Shown here one piece after another: positions 5,918-11,046 of a stretch of DNA of 11,046 nucleotides (position 1 is its first letter; the number at the start of each line of letters is the position of its first letter). Below the pieces are notes generated by a model. The model worked only from the letters and a program-made list of their open reading frames with translations. It ran no database searches and was not told where the DNA came from. The translations under genes and the position numbers were made by a program. The DNA comes from AB-629-J13 sp964496365 (GTDB lineage: Bacteria; Fidelibacterota; Marinisomatia; Marinisomatales; AB-629-J13): contig CAZBZK010000047.1 of assembly GCA_964496365.1 (NCBI GenBank), positions 1 to 11,046 on the forward strand, given 5' to 3'.

Positions 5918-7399
5918 ATGGAAATGTGTCTTTTAGAAAAAGTAAAAAAAGATTTTATCGGATTATCTACAACCTATCCCACGGTTGATAAAGGAGAAAT
6001 TCGCCGTGTGTATTTAGATTCCACTGCCTCAACCTTAATGATGGCTCCGGCTTACAAGGCTATGGAATCTTTTTACAATCATTATGCTAACACACATAGT
6101 CTGCTTCATTTTTCTGCAAAAATTTCTACCCGAGAGTATCAATGGGCACACGACCGGGTACTCACATTTCTAAACGCAGACCCAGAAAAATATACTTGTT
6201 TTTTTACAGGTAGCGGCACAACAGCGGGGATGAATCGTTTGGCTCGGGTGTTCCGTGACTATCGGAAAGATCGTCCAAAAGTTTTAGTTTCTCTTATGGA
6301 GCACCATTCAAATGATTTACCACATAGAAAACATGCCGGACAAGTGATTCACATTCAATTGAATAATTTTGGTAGAGAGGCGGGCTGTATTAATTTGAAA
6401 GAAATTGAAAAACACTTGGAAGAAAATAAAAACCAAATTAATTATGTATCCGTTACGGGTGTTAGTAATGTAACCGGAATAATTAATCCAATATATGACA
6501 TTGCAGAATTAGCCCATTCTCACGGTGCTTTCATCATTGTAGATGGTGCTCAAATGGTGTCTCACATTCCCGTTCAGATTAGCGGACATAAAAATAGTGA
6601 GAAAAACTTGGATGCTTTTGTGTTTTCAGGACATAAAACATATCTCCCCGGCTCACCCGGTGTAGTGGTCTGCCGAAAAGATATTCTACAATCGATTGAA
6701 CCGGAAGAAGTTGGTGGCGGTATGGTGGACAGGGTGTTTGTTGACCGTTATGAAGTTACCCAATCATTTCCGGATCGTGAAGAAGCCGGAACCCCCAATA
6801 TCCCCGGAGCCATTGGACTATCGGCAGTTTTGGAAACGTTGGAACACATTGGTATGGATGCGGTTCATGATGAGGAAACAAACCTCATTAATTATGCATT
6901 GGCAAAATTGATAAACATTCCTGAAGTCCATATCTATGGAGAAACCGATGTGGATATTTGTCCCCGTGCAGGATCCATTTCTTTCAACATCGCCGGGATG
7001 GATCATGGATTAACCGCTGCGATTTTAAATGATTATTTCAATATTGCGGTGAGAAACGAGTGTTTTTGTGCCCATCCCTATGTAAAGGAAATGATCATGG
7101 ATGATTTACTGGAATTTACATCTGAGTTGGATGAAAAACGCTTTGAAGAGGAAGTCCTCTTGAAATCAGGAATGGTTCGAGCCTCTGTGGGTCTGTATAA
7201 TACAAAGGAAGATATAGACCTTTTTATTTCAGCCATTGAAGACATCATAATTCGAAAAGATGAATGGGTGAATCATTATAATCCAGATTCAGATGGAAAT
7301 TATTTTCATTCTTCGTTTAAAGCTGAAACAAATCGATTTTCTATACATTCTTTTATAAAATCCTACTTTAACTCAAATTACATCGATTCCAAAACATAA
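5918..7399 (+). CDS. Class V PLP-dependent aminotransferase / SufS-like cysteine desulfurase family protein
   Basis: A 493-residue fold-type I PLP enzyme from the chosen start. It shows Tyr-Leu-Asp-Ser-Thr-Ala-Ser (32-38), Thr-Gly-Ser-Gly-Thr-Thr (97-102) for phosphate binding, Glu-His-His-Ser-Asn (128-132) with the PLP-stacking His, Val-Asp-Gly-Ala-Gln (208-212) with the pyridine-binding Asp209, and Ser-Gly-His-Lys240 as Schiff-base lysine. Val-Arg-Asn-Glu-Cys-Phe-Cys384-Ala-His-Pro aligns with the catalytic-cysteine loop of SufS, and Val-Arg-Ala-Ser-Val-Gly-Leu-Tyr-Asn (420-428) matches its C-terminal substrate Arg region. Cysteine desulfurase or selenocysteine-lyase-like activity is plausible but unproven. 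About 50 residues at the C-terminus extend past the domain. No suf/isc genes adjoin. The frame is open from ATG 5849, overlapping the previous gene by 40 bp; I prefer 5918 because it gives the usual SufS N-terminal length and a 29-bp gap. Confidence 0.88.
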   Translation: MEMCLLEKVKKDFIGLSTTYPTVDKGEIRRVYLDSTASTLMMAPAYKAMESFYNHYANTHSLLHFSAKISTREYQWAHDRVLTFLNADPEKYTCFFTGSGTTAGMNRLARVFRDYRKDRPKVLVSLMEHHSNDLPHRKHAGQVIHIQLNNFGREAGCINLKEIEKHLEENKNQINYVSVTGVSNVTGIINPIYDIAELAHSHGAFIIVDGAQMVSHIPVQISGHKNSEKNLDAFVFSGHKTYLPGSPGVVVCRKDILQSIEPEEVGGGMVDRVFVDRYEVTQSFPDREEAGTPNIPGAIGLSAVLETLEHIGMDAVHDEETNLINYALAKLINIPEVHIYGETDVDICPRAGSISFNIAGMDHGLTAAILNDYFNIAVRNECFCAHPYVKEMIMDDLLEFTSELDEKRFEEEVLLKSGMVRASVGLYNTKEDIDLFISAIEDIIIRKDEWVNHYNPDSDGNYFHSSFKAETNRFSIHSFIKSYFNSNYIDSKT

Positions 7400-7443
7400 A
7401 TCCAAAAAATCAATGGGGAACGTGAAAATGAATCTCAAAAAAC

Positions 7444-7449
7444 AAAGGA
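7444..7449 (+). promoter_or_regulatory. Ribosome binding site of ligA
   Basis: AAAGGA lies 7 bases before the ligA ATG at 7457. It is the only clear Shine-Dalgarno sequence among the four rightward genes and supports this start. Confidence 0.7.
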
Positions 7450-7456
7450 TTTTGGT

Positions 7457-9475
7457 ATGAAAAAAGATTCACCCCTTGAACAAATTAACACTCTGCGGGA
7501 AAAAATCAATAATCATAATTATCACTATTATGTATTGGATAATCCAAAAATTTCTGATTTTGAATTTGATGAACTCTTCCGTCAACTTCAATCACTAGAA
7601 AATAATCACCCAGAATTCATAACATCTGATTCTCCTACTCAAAGAGTTGGTTCAAGCCCAATTTCAGAATTCAAGACGCTCACTCACTCTATTCCTATGC
7701 TGTCTTTAGCAAACGCCATGGACAAAAATGCTTTAATTGAGTTTGATTTGAGATTAAAAAAAACACTCAATACCGAAGACGACATCGAATATGTAGGCGA
7801 ACCAAAAGTTGATGGATTGGGAGTTGAGGTCGTGTACAAAGAAGGAAAATTCAGTACTGGCTCTACCCGTGGTGATGGCGTCGTGGGAGAAGATGTTTCT
7901 TTAAATTTACGAACCATACGCAGTTTGCCTTTAAGATTGAGAGACAAAGAGCTTCCGATTCCAAAATTACTCGAAATTAGAGGGGAAGTGTTTATCATGA
8001 AATCAGATTTTGAAGGGTTAAATGAAAGACAGAAAAAGGATGAGAAACCAATATTTGCTAACCCAAGAAATGCTGCAGCGGGAAGTCTTAGACAATTGAA
8101 TCCCGAGATAACAGCAAAACGACCCTTATCCATATTTTTTTATCAACCGGGATTAGTGGATGGGTTTTCATTCCAAAACCAAATTCGGTTTGTGAAATGC
8201 TGTAAGCAGTGGGGCCTCCCTGTCAACCAATGGACAAAAAAATTAATTGGGATTGACCAAGTGATTAGTTACCATCAAGCCATGGAATTACGCCGTAACG
8301 AAATTCCCTATGATATTGACGGCACTGTCTTTAAAGTGAACTCATTTTCACATCAGGAAATACTGGGAGCAAGAAGTCGCTCTCCACGATGGGCGATTGC
8401 AGGAAAATTTAAAGCTCAACAGGGAACCACCGTTATTTTAGATATTGAAGTACAAGTGGGAAGGACAGGAGCGGTAACTCCAGTAGCTCGCTTAAAACCG
8501 GTGGAGGTTGGTGGTGTGACCGTTTCCAATGCCACACTTCACAACCAGGATGAAATTGAAAAAAAGGATATCCGTGTGGGGGACACTATATTTATCGAAC
8601 GTGCTGGAGATGTGATTCCAAAAGTCATTAAGGTTATTCTGGATAAACGACAACCAGAGAGCAAACCTTATGTTTTCCCACGGGATTGTCCGGAGTGTAA
8701 TCAACCTTTATTTAAACCGGACAATGAAGCGGTTTATCGTTGTCAAAATGTTTCATGTATTGCACAAATCAAGGGAAGCATTAAGCATTTTGTATCCAAA
8801 AATGCAATGGATATAGATGGATTAGGTGAAAAACTGGTGGAACAATTTGTAAATGAAAATCTCTTGAAAACGGTTGATGATATTTTTAAACTTCAAAAAG
8901 AAGACCTCATAAATTTAGAAGGGATGGGTGAAAAATCAGCAGAAAAACTTTTAGATTCTATAAAGCGTTCAAAAAAGACCACTTTTCCTCGGTTTCTTTT
9001 TGCCTTGGGAATTCGAAATGTAGGAGAACATTTATCCAAAGTGATTGCAAAAGAATTTGACGAGGATTTTGATAAGTTTATGTCTGCGAAAATGGAGGAC
9101 TTAGAAGACATTCATGAAGTGGGAAATGTGGTAGCAGAATGTGTAATTCAATTTTGGGGAAATCCACAAAACAGATTGATGGTGGAATCCTGTTTTTTTT
9201 CAGGGGTTATTCTTGAAAAAACGTTTACGAATCAAGATTCTGAGATTTTTTTAGATAAGACATTTGTTTTTACCGGAACCTTAACCCGATTTAGTCGAAA
9301 CGAAGCAAAACTAATGGTAGAAAAGTATGGAGGGAGAATTACCGGTTCCGTAAGCAAAAAAACCGATTACCTTGTGATTGGACCTGGAGCAGGGTCTAAA
9401 AAAAACAAAGCAGAAACATTGGGGGTCGAGATAGTGACAGAGGAAACATTTTTGGAAATGGTAAATGGTGAGTAG
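7457..9475 (+). CDS. ligA: NAD+-dependent DNA ligase LigA
   Basis: A full-length 672-residue LigA, which seals DNA nicks in replication and repair using NAD+. Domains in order: Ia NMN-binding (about 5-75), adenylation domain (75-320) with Lys117 in Lys-Val-Asp-Gly as the AMP-accepting lysine, Ser-Thr-Arg-Gly-Asp-Gly (136-141), Ile-Arg-Gly-Glu (174-177) and Asp-Ile-Asp-Gly (286-289); OB domain with Val-Gly-Arg-Thr-Gly (334-338); Zn finger Cys411/414/429/434; helix-hairpin-helix repeats (about 440-560); and a C-terminal BRCT domain (597-672). All catalytic residues are present. Variations: the conserved Tyr of the domain Ia Ser-Asp-x-Glu-Tyr-Asp motif is Phe37, and Ala-Ile-Ala-Tyr-Lys-Phe reads Ala-Ile-Ala-Gly-Lys-Phe (313-318). 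It sits 57 bp after the PLP-enzyme stop, so it may be co-transcribed or have its own promoter. Confidence 0.98.
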   Translation: MKKDSPLEQINTLREKINNHNYHYYVLDNPKISDFEFDELFRQLQSLENNHPEFITSDSPTQRVGSSPISEFKTLTHSIPMLSLANAMDKNALIEFDLRLKKTLNTEDDIEYVGEPKVDGLGVEVVYKEGKFSTGSTRGDGVVGEDVSLNLRTIRSLPLRLRDKELPIPKLLEIRGEVFIMKSDFEGLNERQKKDEKPIFANPRNAAAGSLRQLNPEITAKRPLSIFFYQPGLVDGFSFQNQIRFVKCCKQWGLPVNQWTKKLIGIDQVISYHQAMELRRNEIPYDIDGTVFKVNSFSHQEILGARSRSPRWAIAGKFKAQQGTTVILDIEVQVGRTGAVTPVARLKPVEVGGVTVSNATLHNQDEIEKKDIRVGDTIFIERAGDVIPKVIKVILDKRQPESKPYVFPRDCPECNQPLFKPDNEAVYRCQNVSCIAQIKGSIKHFVSKNAMDIDGLGEKLVEQFVNENLLKTVDDIFKLQKEDLINLEGMGEKSAEKLLDSIKRSKKTTFPRFLFALGIRNVGEHLSKVIAKEFDEDFDKFMSAKMEDLEDIHEVGNVVAECVIQFWGNPQNRLMVESCFFSGVILEKTFTNQDSEIFLDKTFVFTGTLTRFSRNEAKLMVEKYGGRITGSVSKKTDYLVIGPGAGSKKNKAETLGVEIVTEETFLEMVNGE

Positions 9476-9589
9476 CAACTGAAAAATCTTTTTCCATCTG
9501 TTTCATTATACAGGCTACCAGAGGTCGATAAAAAAGACAACGGTCAAAGGTACTACTTCCATAACAAGCATTTGGATTTATCTTAAGGA

Positions 9590-9653
9590 GACATTTTACT
9601 TGTCATTGCGAGTCCATAATAAAACTAACACAAAATTTCAAAATTAAGAGGAC
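9590..9653 (+). repeat. Interspersed repeat A, copy 1
   Basis: This 64-bp block matches 10983-11046 in the same orientation with two mismatches. It contains TGTCATTGCGAG (9601-9612) and leads into GAAGCAATCT (9654-9663). TGTCATTGCGAG...GAAGCAATC is the style of dispersed intergenic repeat seen in many bacterial genomes. Confidence 0.85.
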
Positions 9654-9740
9654 GAAGCAATCTTATCAAACTTAAACAAACAACATACTGTTCTCCTCCC
9701 ACCAAATTCTGAAGATTGCTTCATTTCATTCGCAATGACA
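9601..9740. repeat. 140-bp imperfect palindromic element
   Basis: Nested inverted arms: TGTCATTGCG (9601-9610) with CGCAATGACA (9731-9740), and GAAGCAATCT (9654-9663) with AGATTGCTTC (9713-9722), each a perfect 10-bp match. The whole looks like one unit of a palindromic interspersed repeat whose ends are the TGTCATTGCG arms. Confidence 0.7.
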
Positions 9741-9769
9741 AATATCCGTTTTGTCATACCAATGAAATG
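9722..9769. repeat. Long imperfect hairpin
   Basis: CATTTCATT (9722-9730) pairs with AATGAAATG (9761-9769), and ATGACAAA (9735-9742) with TTTGTCAT (9750-9757), separated by a small internal loop and closed by a 7-base loop. It overlaps the right end of the 140-bp palindrome. There is no T tract placed as in an intrinsic terminator. Confidence 0.6.
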
Positions 9770-9970
9770 GGTATAAATTTTGTCACACAAGTCCCTTTTC
9801 GATAACGTCCCAATGAAAAATCGGGACTACTCAAAGAGACATTTTAGGAAACAACTTGATATGGTGATAATAACAGAGTAATATCATATCCGTCATTTTG
9901 GGTAACGAAACTGCCAACCCTGATTCATCCGGGAAGGTGAGCGTTACCTGTCAAACGTAGCTTTAGCGCA

Positions 9971-10050
9971 GGCGGATCAAAAGAGTGCAAACACTCCATG
10001 TCCCATTGAGTAGCGGAGCGTTATCGAAATGTGACAATTTACATGTCATT
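9971..10050 (+). repeat. Interspersed repeat B, copy 1 (left of vapBC)
   Basis: Matches 10921-11000 in the same orientation at an offset of 950 bp, with seven mismatches over 80 bp and an unbroken identical block of 44 bp (9993-10036). It contains GAGTAGCGGAGCGTTATCGA. It leads into TGTCATTGTGATTCC, a degenerate start of repeat A. Confidence 0.88.
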
Positions 10051-10106
10051 GTGATTCCGATTTATCGGGAGAAGAAATCTAATCAAACATCCTCTAACAA
10101 AAAAAA

Positions 10107-10523
10107 TCATAAAAACGGATTTACTACTTCAATAGTATCATAAACCTGTCCATGGTTCAAGTCTTCTGTATATATAATAGTGGACAAACTTGTTTCTGCT
10201 GCCTGCATTATTAAAGCATCCCAAAAAGACAGAAGAAATTTGGTTTGTTTTTTTATCGCCGATCGAATGATTTCCGGTGTGATGACAACTATGTGAAGTG
10301 GTTCAATAGAATCCATCCCTGTTAATACCATTTCTTGCGGTATTCCAATTTTTGTTGTACAAATGACATAAAATTCCTGTAAAACCTGTGTTGATATATT
10401 CCCATTTCTCGTTTGGATTGAATCAGCAATTAATCTTTTGGAAATATCTTGTTTAACTAAATCTGCCTGATCAAATGCATAAGCAAGAATATTTGTGTCA
10501 AAAAATACTTTTTTAGATGTCAT
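10107..10523 (-). CDS. vapC: VapC-type PIN-domain toxin ribonuclease
   Basis: A 138-residue PIN-domain protein, the toxin of a type II toxin-antitoxin pair; family members cleave tRNA, rRNA or mRNA with Mg2+ or Mn2+ when freed from the antitoxin. The acidic active-site residues are visible: Asp9 in Phe-Phe-Asp-Thr-Asn-Ile-Leu, Glu50 in Gln-Val-Leu-Gln-Glu-Phe-Tyr, Asp102 in Ser-Phe-Trp-Asp-Ala-Leu-Ile, and Asp121 in Tyr-Thr-Glu-Asp-Leu-Asn-His-Gly. All are intact, so the toxin is probably active. The frame is open up to ATG 10577, but I choose ATG 10521-10523 because the PIN domain begins right after it and because it overlaps the antitoxin stop by 11 bases, the usual coupled arrangement. No separate Shine-Dalgarno is needed or seen. 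There is no clear terminator downstream. The gene lies inside a pair of direct repeats. Confidence 0.9.
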   Translation of the reverse strand: MTSKKVFFDTNILAYAFDQADLVKQDISKRLIADSIQTRNGNISTQVLQEFYVICTTKIGIPQEMVLTGMDSIEPLHIVVITPEIIRSAIKKQTKFLLSFWDALIMQAAETSLSTIIYTEDLNHGQVYDTIEVVNPFL

Positions 10524-10737
10524 AAATTTCGTCACGATTCCATTTTTTTCCATTGGACTTTTTCTGAATTCTATCAACCGTGTTCAAGAAAAAGTCTATA
10601 TCACTTTTTGGATTCGATTTTTCTACGATGGATTCAAGAAATGTCCTGATCATTTTATTTAGCGTAGTGTTGTGGTCGTTTGCATAACGCCGAGCTTTTT
10701 TAATTAATTCAGAATTAGCAGAAAGTGTAAGATTCAT
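10513..10737 (-). CDS. VapB-like antitoxin (DUF6364-type, ribbon-helix-helix-like)
   Basis: A 74-residue protein directly before and overlapping the PIN toxin. The N-terminus, Asn-Leu-Thr-Leu-Ser (2-6) then a helix with Lys-Lys-Ala-Arg-Arg-Tyr-Ala, His-Asn-Thr-Thr-Leu-Asn-Lys (22-28) and Arg-Thr-Phe-Leu-Glu, has the beta-strand/helix/helix pattern of DUF6364 and related ribbon-helix-helix antitoxins, which dimerise and bind operator DNA. The charged C-terminal tail (about 40-74) would wrap and block the toxin. The ATG is at 10735-10737 with an AAGAG ribosome binding site 6 bases upstream. VapB-type proteins, usually with their toxin, repress their own promoter; a palindrome overlapping a possible -10 lies 22-34 bp upstream of the start. 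The family is recognised mainly by pattern and context. Confidence 0.85.
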   Translation of the reverse strand: MNLTLSANSELIKKARRYANDHNTTLNKMIRTFLESIVEKSNPKSDIDFFLNTVDRIQKKSNGKKWNRDEIYDI

Positions 10738-10758
10738 AATATTCTCTTATTAAGATTG

Positions 10759-10771
10759 CACATAATATGTG
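10759..10771 (-). promoter_or_regulatory. Candidate vapBC operator palindrome
   Basis: CACATA-A-TATGTG is a perfect inverted repeat with 6-bp arms and one central base, 22 bp upstream of the antitoxin start. Its position and symmetry suit autoregulation by the antitoxin-toxin complex. Binding is inferred. Confidence 0.5.
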
Positions 10772-10791
10772 TTTTATTGATTATAATACAA
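10762..10791 (-). promoter_or_regulatory. Candidate vapBC promoter
   Basis: On the minus strand TTGTAT (10786-10791) and TATTAT (10762-10767) are separated by 18 bp, and the -10 sits inside the operator palindrome. A perfect TATAAT (10780-10785) is also present but lacks a good -35. The region is very AT-rich, so both could be chance. Confidence 0.35.
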
Positions 10792-10856
10792 TAAAATTTT
10801 AAAAAATAATCGAAGTTGATAAATTAAAAGTATTTTCAAAAGGATCATTCACATGG

Positions 10857-10877
10857 ATTCCCAATCAAGTTGGGAAT
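10857..10877. repeat. Hairpin ATTCCCAA/TTGGGAAT
   Basis: ATTCCCAA (10857-10864) and TTGGGAAT (10870-10877) form a perfect 8-bp stem with loop TCAAG, followed by GACATGG. Hairpins of this 'GGATTCCC...GGGAATGACA' style are common dispersed elements in bacterial genomes. It stands just left of repeat B copy 2. Together with the vapBC promoter and the B and A repeat copies it accounts for most of the 309-bp gene-free end of the window. Confidence 0.55.
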
Positions 10878-10920
10878 GACATGGAGCGGAATGTTATTTG
10901 TCCTCCGTAACAATGTCGTA

Positions 10921-11000
10921 GGTAGATCGAAATAGTGCAAATACTCCATGTCCCATTGAGTAGCGGAGCGTTATCGAAATGTGACATTTTACTTGTCATT
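10921..11000 (+). repeat. Interspersed repeat B, copy 2 (right of vapBC)
   Basis: Direct repeat of 9971-10050, with 44 identical bases at 10943-10986. It runs without a break into repeat A copy 2, so here the two parts form one composite unit. Confidence 0.88.
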
Positions 11001-11046
11001 GCGAGTCCATAATAAAACTAACACAAAATTTCAGATTTAAGAGGAC
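10983..11046 (+). repeat. Interspersed repeat A, copy 2 (cut by window end)
   Basis: Direct repeat of 9590-9653 at an offset of 1393 bp with two mismatches. The window ends at GAGGAC, so whether the GAAGCAATCT arm and the palindromic right half follow cannot be seen. Confidence 0.85.

Larger units (their letters stand above)
9476..10106. other. 631-bp gene-free region made of degenerate interspersed repeats
   Basis: No credible coding frame. The stretch holds a copy of repeat A (9590-9653), imperfect palindromes (9601-9740 and 9722-9769), a short GTCCC/GGGAC hairpin (9807-9827), an inverted GGTAACG/CGTTACC pair (9901-9948), repeat B (9971-10050), and a CCGAT/ATCGG hairpin (10057-10068). At 9781-9807, TGTCAC followed by TTCGATAACG looks like a decayed reverse-complement piece of repeat B. 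No obvious terminator follows ligA. I read the region as accumulated copies of a small non-autonomous repeat family. Confidence 0.65.

Noticed and set aside
10524..10577. Longer start for the PIN toxin at 10577
   Set aside because: The added 18 residues read the antitoxin gene in another frame; the PIN domain begins right after Met at 10523, giving the standard short overlap.
9476..11046. CRISPR array or insertion sequence
   Set aside because: The repeats are few, long, unevenly spaced and diverged, with no regular spacers; no transposase frame or matched terminal repeats with target duplication are seen.

Overview
The window is AT-rich (roughly 36-38% GC by eye) bacterial chromosome with mostly housekeeping genes and one accessory block. 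Several genes lack a clear Shine-Dalgarno sequence and at least one, infA, starts at TTG. A putative lipoprotein, an N-terminally anchored oligopeptidase B and a tRNA without an encoded CCA fit an uncultured Gram-negative of the FCB/Marinimicrobia type. That placement is an inference from style; no taxonomic marker settles it.

Left part (1-4513). The window opens with the C-terminal tail of a DnaQ-like 3'-5' exonuclease on the + strand, closed by a strong terminator. A leftward set follows on the - strand: a stand-alone RNase D-type 3'-5' exonuclease, translation initiation factor IF-1 (TTG start), a 719-residue oligopeptidase B with an unusual N-terminal hydrophobic segment, a cold-shock protein, and tRNA-Val(CAC). 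The cold-shock gene and the tRNA each have their own intrinsic terminator. The cold-shock 5' region holds two inverted repeats.

Middle part (4557-9475). Four rightward genes sit close together: a DUF971 protein with a CxCxxC...H metal site, a putative lipoprotein with a C-terminal transmembrane helix, a SufS-like class V PLP enzyme, and NAD+-dependent DNA ligase LigA. The first three are spaced like an operon (9 and about 29 bp gaps). Pairing a DUF971 protein with a cysteine-desulfurase-like enzyme hints at sulfur or Fe-S chemistry, but the sequence does not prove it. LigA has its own good ribosome binding site 57 bp further on.

Right part (9476-11046). This is accessory DNA: a 631-bp gene-free stretch built of degenerate interspersed repeats with imperfect palindromes, then a VapBC-type toxin-antitoxin pair on the - strand, then a second copy of the same repeats that runs off the window end. 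The repeats bracketing vapBC are direct, 950 bp apart, and share 44 identical bases. This is the most notable structure in the window. I found no CRISPR array, transposase, phage gene or defence system other than the toxin-antitoxin pair.
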